20,233 bases of DNA from Candidatus Woesearchaeota archaeon (GTDB lineage: Archaea; Nanobdellota; Nanobdellia; Woesearchaeales; UBA10200). The notes beneath the pieces are model-generated. The model did not search any database. It worked only from the letters and a program-made list of their open reading frames with translations, and had not been told where the DNA came from. The stretch covers positions 1 to 20,233 of the forward strand of contig JACPBN010000009.1 of the NCBI GenBank assembly GCA_016180275.1, in the 5' to 3' direction. Positions 15,573 through 20,233 of the stretch are shown here, in pieces; position 1 is the first letter of the stretch, and each line of letters opens with the position of its first letter. The position numbers were made by a program, and so were the translations under genes.

Positions 15573-16460
15573 ATGGCAAAGCTTAATATTAACTTAACTC
15601 CTACAATAAAAAGCCTTGAGGTAATCAGCCGCGGTTTAGTCAATACAAAGATTGTGGGCAGTTATAAAAGCTCTTTCAAAGGCAAAGGCCTGGAATTCTC
15701 AAATTACAGGGGATATAGTGATAAAGATGATGCTAATTTGATAGACTGGAAAGCAACTCTTCGTTCAAACGAGATTTTGGTAAAGGAGTTTGTCGAGGAA
15801 CGCAATGTAGAAGTGCTTTTTTTGCTGGATGCAAGTTCAAGCATGTTATTTGGTTCTGAGTATCTGTTAAAGATAGAATATGCAGCTCAGCTTATGGCAT
15901 CATTATATTATATTGTTTTAAACTCAGGAGACTCAGCCGGATTTGTATTATTTAGCGATAAAATAATCAAAAAAATGAAGCCTGCGCAGGGTAAGGGAAA
16001 GTTTTATGTTTTGCAGAAAACCTTGACAGATTTTAAGCTATATGGCGGGGATTATGATTTGGCATATGCATTGAAGTTTGTCAGGCACTTTGTAAAGCCT
16101 CATACATTAATAATCATTATCTCTGATTTTATTGGCTTAACAAAGGATTGGGAGCATGCATTAAAGATTGCATCAAAGGAGTTTGATATTATTGGGATAA
16201 TGGTTAGAGACAAGCACGACAGGACTTTGCCGGATGATACCGGTCAGGTAGTCATAGAGAATCCTTATTCAAGCCAGCAGCTTATTATTGATCCTGGATT
16301 AATAAAGCATGAATATGAAATAAATGTTCGTGCAGATGAAGCGCATATTCAGAGTATATTTGCTAAATTCAGGGCAGATTTCATCCCATTGCAGACAGAT
16401 GAAAGCTTCATCAGGCCAATAATGAATTTTTTCAATAAAAGAAAATTGAAAATGAGGTAG
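15573..16460 (+). CDS. DUF58-family protein with VWA-like fold
   Basis: The protein has 295 residues from ATG 15573. A GTG at 15558 is in frame but lies inside a hairpin and adds only five residues. The DUF58 signature is clear: FSNYRGYSDKDDANLIDWKA (about 42-61) followed by LVKEFVEERN (69-78). A MIDAS-like DASSS (86-90) opens a VWA-type metal-binding domain, with LIIIISDF later (about 192-199). No membrane helix is seen, so it is probably cytoplasmic. Members of this family accompany MoxR ATPases; the exact role is not established. Nested hairpins separate it from moxR and element H separates it from the VWA gene. Confidence 0.92.
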   Translation: MAKLNINLTPTIKSLEVISRGLVNTKIVGSYKSSFKGKGLEFSNYRGYSDKDDANLIDWKATLRSNEILVKEFVEERNVEVLFLLDASSSMLFGSEYLLKIEYAAQLMASLYYIVLNSGDSAGFVLFSDKIIKKMKPAQGKGKFYVLQKTLTDFKLYGGDYDLAYALKFVRHFVKPHTLIIIISDFIGLTKDWEHALKIASKEFDIIGIMVRDKHDRTLPDDTGQVVIENPYSSQQLIIDPGLIKHEYEINVRADEAHIQSIFAKFRADFIPLQTDESFIRPIMNFFNKRKLKMR

Positions 16461-16483
16461 GTATATTAAAACAGATAAAAAAC

Positions 16484-16790
16484 TGCACAATATAAAAAGT
16501 GAGTGATAACCTAAAAGCCAAAGCATCAGCCAATTTTTGCGAGCACAAATTAAAATATCCTGTTAAGTAGGGCTGGGCGGTAAGTTGCAAGTAAGCGAGT
16601 TAGCTCGTCACAAAGAGAGACTAAACGAATAAGAAAGCGAGTAAACCAAAAGTAGAGGTTTTGCAAAATCATTTTTAATGATTAAAAATGATTTTCAAAA
16701 GGAAGCACAACTTATCCGTACAACCTGTAAGTGCTCGCAGGCTGATGCTTTGGCTTTGAACAAAAATCACTCACTTTTGCGACAGTGCCT
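16484..16790 (+). repeat. Structured repeat element H (subfamily with B), with a 44-bp insertion
   Basis: Arms: aaaagtgagtgat (16495-16507) with atcactcactttt (16766-16778); agccaaagcatcagcc (16516-16531) with its exact complement (16740-16755); gcgagcac (16539-16546) with gtgctcgc (16731-16738). The core helix taagt...gggct (16564-16574) pairs with agc..aactta (16704-16714), next to GGGC (16575-16578). The right core word GTAGAGGA is split after GTAGAGG (16652-16658) by an inserted palindrome. It lies inside the moxR-DUF58-VWA cluster, in the 424-bp gap 16461-16884, which holds no gene. Confidence 0.85.
16659..16702. mobile_element. 44-bp near-perfect palindrome inserted in the core of element H
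   Basis: Relative to element B (gtagaggaagcacaac), element H has 44 extra bases between gtagagg and aagcacaac. The extra sequence is an AT-rich palindrome, ttttg-c-aaaatcattttt pairing with aaaaatgatttt-c-aaaa, and is bordered by gg on both sides (16657-16658 and 16701-16702). This looks like a very small inserted element or a template-switch product. It has no coding capacity. Confidence 0.6.
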
Positions 16791-16884
16791 AAAAAACGGC
16801 AATTTAAATAAATAACAGTCTAACTCAATTATAACAAATAAATAAAACACAATCAAATAAATAAAAAAACACAAAAGAATAAAC

Positions 16885-17892
16885 ATGCCGGCAATTACAT
16901 TTAACAATCCCCAGTACCTGTGGTTTTTGGTAGCTCTGCCTGTTTTAATAATAGGCCATTTTATTGCATTAAAATATACTCACAAGAAAGCAGTTAAATT
17001 TGCCAATTTTGAAGCTATTGCACGCGTAACTCATGGGCATATTCTTTCAAAAAATTATGGTTTGCTTATTTCACGCCTGCTTGTTATAACTTTTGTAATC
17101 TTCTCAGCTTCAGGCACAGTTATATGGTATATAGGGCAAACAAGCAACTTTGATTTTATGATTGCTATTGACAGTTCAACTTCAATGCTTGCAAAAGATT
17201 TATTGCCTACCAGATTAGAAGCAGCAAAGAATTCAGCATTAAATTTTATAAATATTCTTGACAAAAAAGCTAATATTGGCATTATTAGCTTTGCAACAAC
17301 CAGTATTGTGGAAATAGAGCCTACAACTAATGCTTTTAAATTAAAAGAAGCTTTGGGAAATGTAAACATAAAACGAATAGGCGGTACAAACTTAGGAGAT
17401 GCAATAATTATCAGCGCAAATCAATTATTAAATATTGGCAGAAAACAAAATCCAGAGCTCGAGCAGCTTGAAAATAATAATAAAGCAGAGTCTAGGGGCA
17501 AGGCAATCATATTACTGACCGATGGCCAGGGGACTGTAGGCGAAGATTCTAATACTGCAATTAAATATGCCCAGGAGAATAATATTGTCATTCATACTAT
17601 TGGAATCGGAACTGATGAAGGCAGTATATTTGCAGAATTGAATCTTACAGTCATTCCGGGAATTAAGACAAAGCTTGACGAAGAAGGGTTAAAGAAAATT
17701 GCAAGCTTTACAAATGGCAAATATTTTAGTGCAAAGCAATTGACTGATTTATCTTCTGCATATAATGAGATAGCTTCTATTACTGAAAAGCCAAATGGAA
17801 TAAATCTTTCTGTATCTTTAATGGTTGCAGCTTTTGTATTGCTTCTTATTGAATGGCTGCTTGTCAATACTAAATATACAACGATACCTTAA
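16885..17892 (+). CDS. BatA-like membrane protein with von Willebrand factor A domain
   Basis: The protein has 335 residues. Membrane helices are predicted at about 11-30, 60-83 and 310-328, with the VWA domain outside or between them. The metal site (MIDAS) is complete: D96-x-S98-x-S100 (AIDSSTSM), the Thr in GGTNLGDAI (about 165-173) and the Asp in LLTDGQG (about 210-216). This is the BatA layout (two N-terminal helices, VWA, C-terminal helix). It closes the MoxR-DUF58-VWA set; BatB/C/D-type partners are not seen here. Upstream is a 50-bp A-rich stretch and element H, so it may have its own promoter. The stop codon abuts the left end of element I directly. Confidence 0.92.
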   Translation: MPAITFNNPQYLWFLVALPVLIIGHFIALKYTHKKAVKFANFEAIARVTHGHILSKNYGLLISRLLVITFVIFSASGTVIWYIGQTSNFDFMIAIDSSTSMLAKDLLPTRLEAAKNSALNFINILDKKANIGIISFATTSIVEIEPTTNAFKLKEALGNVNIKRIGGTNLGDAIIISANQLLNIGRKQNPELEQLENNNKAESRGKAIILLTDGQGTVGEDSNTAIKYAQENNIVIHTIGIGTDEGSIFAELNLTVIPGIKTKLDEEGLKKIASFTNGKYFSAKQLTDLSSAYNEIASITEKPNGINLSVSLMVAAFVLLLIEWLLVNTKYTTIP

Positions 17893-18152
17893 ATTGTATT
17901 TGTTTAGCTATAACAGCATCAAAAGCGGCGGCGACTGCCATTTTATGACGAACACCAATCCGCATAACGTAACAGAGTTTTTTCGGGCAATGCTATTATA
18001 ATGAACATTTGTCAACACAACCCGCAAAACTCTTTTAATAGTGCATATATTCCTCCCAATGTAGAGGAGGAAAAACTCCTCATTGATACAAGCCAGTGTT
18101 CGTCGGCAGTCGCCGTCGCTTTATAGGATTTTATCACACAAGCTAAACAATA
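17893..18152 (+). repeat. Structured repeat element I (complete copy of the A/E subfamily)
   Basis: The outer ends are tgtttagct (17901-17909) with agctaaaca (18141-18149). The main arm agcggcggcgactgcc (17924-17939) pairs with ggcagtcgccgtcgct (18105-18120, one G-U), and gacgaacac (17947-17955) with gtgttcgtc (18096-18104). The core helix gagttttt (17975-17982) pairs with aaaaactc (18071-18078), next to GGGCAA (17985-17990) and GTAGAGGA (18061-18068). It begins on the base after the VWA stop codon. It supplies the full-length reference for the half copies A and E. Confidence 0.88.
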
Positions 18153-18238
18153 TCTTAAATTTGATACATATATTGTATGTATATTAAATCTAATTATAAG
18201 ATTAGCTTATAATTTATCTTATGTTCTAAACATTCTTG

Positions 18239-18461
18239 TACATACAATATATGTAATTAGGGTTTTATTTAAGTATTTCTTATTGATTTTATAAATACAG
18301 CGTATCTGGCTATCAATACATACAATGTATGTGATTATTAATACATATATTGTATGTAATTAGGGTTTTATTTAAGTATTTCTTATTGATTTTATAAATA
18401 CAGCGTATCTGGCTATTAATACCTACAATGTATGTAATTATTAATACATATAATGTATGTA
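18239..18461 (+). repeat. 103-bp tandem repeat with embedded palindromes
   Basis: The unit starts at 18239 and again at 18342, and a third, truncated copy starts at 18445, exactly 103 bp apart each time. Each full unit has two 17-bp palindromes of the form TACATA-N5-TATGTA and an identical 60-bp segment from gtaattagggttttatttaa to cagcgtatctggctat. Palindromes are at 18239-18255, 18317-18333, 18342-18358, 18420-18436 (one arm imperfect) and 18445-18461. Further copies lie at 18165-18181 and 18526-18542. No coding sequence was seen in 18153-18549. Confidence 0.85.
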
Positions 18462-18525
18462 ACTATATTTAATTTTTGCAAATAACTTGATATTTTTATT
18501 TCTCAACCGCAAGCTTTTTAAATTC

Positions 18526-18542
18526 TACATACATTATGTGTA
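18526..18542 (+). promoter_or_regulatory. Promoter-proximal palindrome (putative operator) and TATA region
   Basis: The sequence tacata-catta-tgtgta is an imperfect copy of the upstream palindromes and ends 7 bp before the TTG start at 18550. A TATA-like tttttaaat (18515-18523) stands just before it, so a bound repressor would cover the transcription start. Operator function is an inference from position and symmetry. Confidence 0.5.
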
Positions 18543-18549
18543 GTATAAA

Positions 18550-18783
18550 TTGAAAAAAACAGCTGATACAAAAGAGGAACGTGTAATTTCTCCTAGTTCC
18601 AACTTTCTTATTCCTAGTTTTATCTTCCATGATGAGAGATTAAGTATTCTTGAGGCTATTGTTGCTTATCTGAAAGAGAAAGAGAATCTTACTTACCATG
18701 AGATTGGCCTTGTCATGAACAGGGATGAGAGAAATATCTGGACAGAATATGCCAGATCAAAGAAGAAGAGAGGGATAAAGTAA
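18550..18783 (+). CDS. Small helix-turn-helix protein (sigma-70 region 4-like)
   Basis: The protein has 77 residues from TTG 18550; an in-frame stop lies 9 bases upstream and no ATG or GTG occurs before residue 56, so the TTG start is forced. After a short polar leader, IPSFIFHDERLSILEAIVAYLKE (about 21-43) is a helix. LTYHEIGLVMNRDERNIWTEYARSKKK (47-73) reads as a helix-turn-helix of the sigma-region-4/Trp-type class, with a basic end. It probably binds DNA and could recognise the seven upstream palindromes. It abuts the next ATG with no gap, so the two genes are translationally coupled. Confidence 0.72.
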   Translation: MKKTADTKEERVISPSSNFLIPSFIFHDERLSILEAIVAYLKEKENLTYHEIGLVMNRDERNIWTEYARSKKKRGIK

Positions 18784-20233
18784 ATGGAAATCCGGCTTGA
18801 GAAAAGAAAAAAGCATGAGAAAAAATCTGAAAAACGTAAGAATATAGAGCAAGCCAGAGTAAAGATTAAACAGCTTAAGGAGGAAATAGTGGTTTGTAAA
18901 CAATGCAAACAGGAAGCTATTGCGGATAATGATGGTACTGAATATATTGCCTATTTTTCTCAGCATATAAAAGAAAAGCAGCATGAGATAAAAGGATTAA
19001 AAGACAGCATAATCGGATATTCGCCTGTAAAGCACAATGCTTTTGCTGTGAGCGTGCTTGCCTTTATAGGAATAATGCTCTTGTTCTTTTTGAGCATGGC
19101 ATCAACAAATAATATTACTGGGCGTTCTGTTGGGCAAATGAATTACACAGTTAATAACAGCAGCAATACAGATGATATGAATCTGCTTAACGCAACATCC
19201 AATACATCTGATTTTGCTATAAACAGAAATTTACAATTAATCGCTGAAAATATCATGCCATTGAATTATACCGGTGTAGTTGTTTCTTCAGATAATTTTG
19301 TTCTTGATGACAAAAAAGAAGTATCATTATACGGCTATAAATACTCCAACACCAGCAATTTTATACTTTCAAGCACAGAAAGAAACAGCTGCAGCTGGTA
19401 TCCAGACGACCACCCTAAAAAAGACTTAAAAACCTGCGAAGTGATAATTGAAGTCATAAATAAAAACCCAGTTAAATTAGCTAATTTAATTGGCTCAATA
19501 CTTACATTCTCGAAACAGCAAAAAACTACTAACTATACCATCTCAACAGAATATTCAAATTATAAAGATGAGTTCAAAATCAATGACATAGATGTATTTG
19601 ATAATTCCGGCAAAAGCAATAAAATCAACATCACCAGAAAGAAGTGGGCTAACTTCAGCAAAATAAAGCCAATAGAAAATGTTAATACAGATTTCTCCAT
19701 AAGGGCAGTATTCGATATGCCAAAATATGAAACAGAGCAGTTTAACATCTCCCTTGACGTGAAATATCAGGGCAAATCTATTCAGTTAAACCTCGACCCT
19801 GATGTTGGCTCATGCGGAACATTATCATCTGCCGGCACATATACGCTAAACTCAAGCATAAATACAACAGGCACATGCTTTACTCTTACTGCAAATCATA
19901 TTATTTTAGACGGCGGCGGATATGCAATAACAGGAGATGCCAACATCACAACATCACCAAGCTATGGAATAACTACTGCTGGCTATATCAATACAACAAT
20001 CAAAAACTTTGGCGGAATAAACAACTTTACTTATGGAGTTTACATAAATGGTACAAATTCATCAACAGTATTTAACAATACAATCATTGGCGCAAACCTG
20101 ACAGGCGCAAGCGCAAGCGGTATCTTTTTAGACACAAAAGCAAGTTTTAATAATCTCTCGAATAATAACATTACTGTTTATGGCAGAAGCAATGGGTTTG
20201 GAATTATTTTATCTGCATCAGCTAATACCGATA
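18784..20233 (+). CDS. Membrane-anchored beta-helix surface protein (partial, runs off the window end)
   Basis: There are 483 codons open to the window end, starting at an ATG directly after the HTH gene's stop, with gaggga 8 bases upstream. Residues 1-75 are a Lys/Glu-rich coiled coil carrying a CKQC pair (38-41). One membrane helix follows (about 86-105), then ITGRSV (111-116). A Ser/Asn/Thr-rich extracellular region (120-335) has many N-x-S/T sequons. From about 342 (DPDVGSCGTLSSAGTYTLNS) begins a right-handed parallel beta-helix of pectin-lyase/NosD type, with repeated turns such as ILDGGGYAITG, TIKNFGG, VYINGTNSS and FNNTIIGANL. The coiled coil would be cytoplasmic and the beta-helix outside. 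Adhesion or carbohydrate binding is inferred from the fold; the C-terminus is not in view. Confidence 0.85.
   Translation, partial: MEIRLEKRKKHEKKSEKRKNIEQARVKIKQLKEEIVVCKQCKQEAIADNDGTEYIAYFSQHIKEKQHEIKGLKDSIIGYSPVKHNAFAVSVLAFIGIMLLFFLSMASTNNITGRSVGQMNYTVNNSSNTDDMNLLNATSNTSDFAINRNLQLIAENIMPLNYTGVVVSSDNFVLDDKKEVSLYGYKYSNTSNFILSSTERNSCSWYPDDHPKKDLKTCEVIIEVINKNPVKLANLIGSILTFSKQQKTTNYTISTEYSNYKDEFKINDIDVFDNSGKSNKINITRKKWANFSKIKPIENVNTDFSIRAVFDMPKYETEQFNISLDVKYQGKSIQLNLDPDVGSCGTLSSAGTYTLNSSINTTGTCFTLTANHIILDGGGYAITGDANITTSPSYGITTAGYINTTIKNFGGINNFTYGVYINGTNSSTVFNNTIIGANLTGASASGIFLDTKASFNNLSNNNITVYGRSNGFGIILSASANTD

Noticed and set aside
17893..18152. Ordinary intrinsic terminators as the explanation for the elements
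   Set aside because: They are 220-300 bp with a conserved core, and two (C, D) lie between divergent promoters where no transcript ends.
18239..18461. CRISPR array
   Set aside because: Repeats are direct 103-bp units with identical, not unique, intervening sequence, and no cas gene is nearby.
19812..20075. 87-codon frame inside the beta-helix gene
   Set aside because: It is an out-of-frame shadow of the long open frame from 18784, rich in Tyr/Asn/Lys from AT-rich codons.

Overview
The window is archaeal and AT-rich. It carries archaeal-type UMP kinase, the C/D-box RNP proteins Nop5 and fibrillarin, TATA boxes about 25-30 bp before start codons (several genes look leaderless), and Cys-rich membrane-anchored surface proteins with Pro/Thr linkers. 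The surface proteins, the small HTH/beta-helix gene pair and the tandem double-ThyX protein fit a DPANN archaeon (Woesearchaeota/Pacearchaeota-like). The phylum is an inference; no rRNA gene is present.

Layout. 1-98: right half of a structured repeat element. 231-321: two hairpins, then pyrH (393-1079, +). 1159-4841 (-): a large Cys-rich surface protein broken by one -1 frameshift. 5178-5932 (-): a zinc-ribbon protein and CutA. 6265-8362 (+): nop5, flpA and an unknown small helical gene, an rRNA 2'-O-methylation cluster. 8380-10032 (-): a double-ThyX protein. 10493-11440 (+): CorA. 11314-12180 (-): an isochorismatase-fold hydrolase whose 3' end runs through half a repeat element into corA. 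12295-12966 (+): an unknown tail-anchored protein. 13121-14065 (+): GlpX-type class II fructose-1,6-bisphosphatase. 14482-17892 (+): MoxR ATPase, DUF58 and BatA-like VWA protein. 18164-18542: an array of seven palindromes with a 103-bp tandem unit, then a small HTH protein and a membrane-anchored beta-helix protein that runs off the window end.

The most unusual feature is a dispersed family of long structured inverted-repeat elements. Eight copies or halves lie at about 1, 4886, 5984, 10085, 11446, 14211, 16484 and 17893, and they fill nearly every large intergenic gap. The arms differ in sequence between copies but remain complementary within each copy. Inside the arms, seven of the eight keep GGGC(A) on the left and GTAGAGGA on the right, bracketed by a short helix that changes in a compensatory way (agttgc/gcaact, agttac/gtaact, gagttttt/aaaaactc). 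All seven point the same way on the + strand regardless of the flanking genes. This pattern suggests a structured RNA or a hairpin mobile element (or both) that I cannot assign to a known family. One half copy has removed the stop codon of the hydrolase gene, and another copy carries a 44-bp palindrome inserted in its core.
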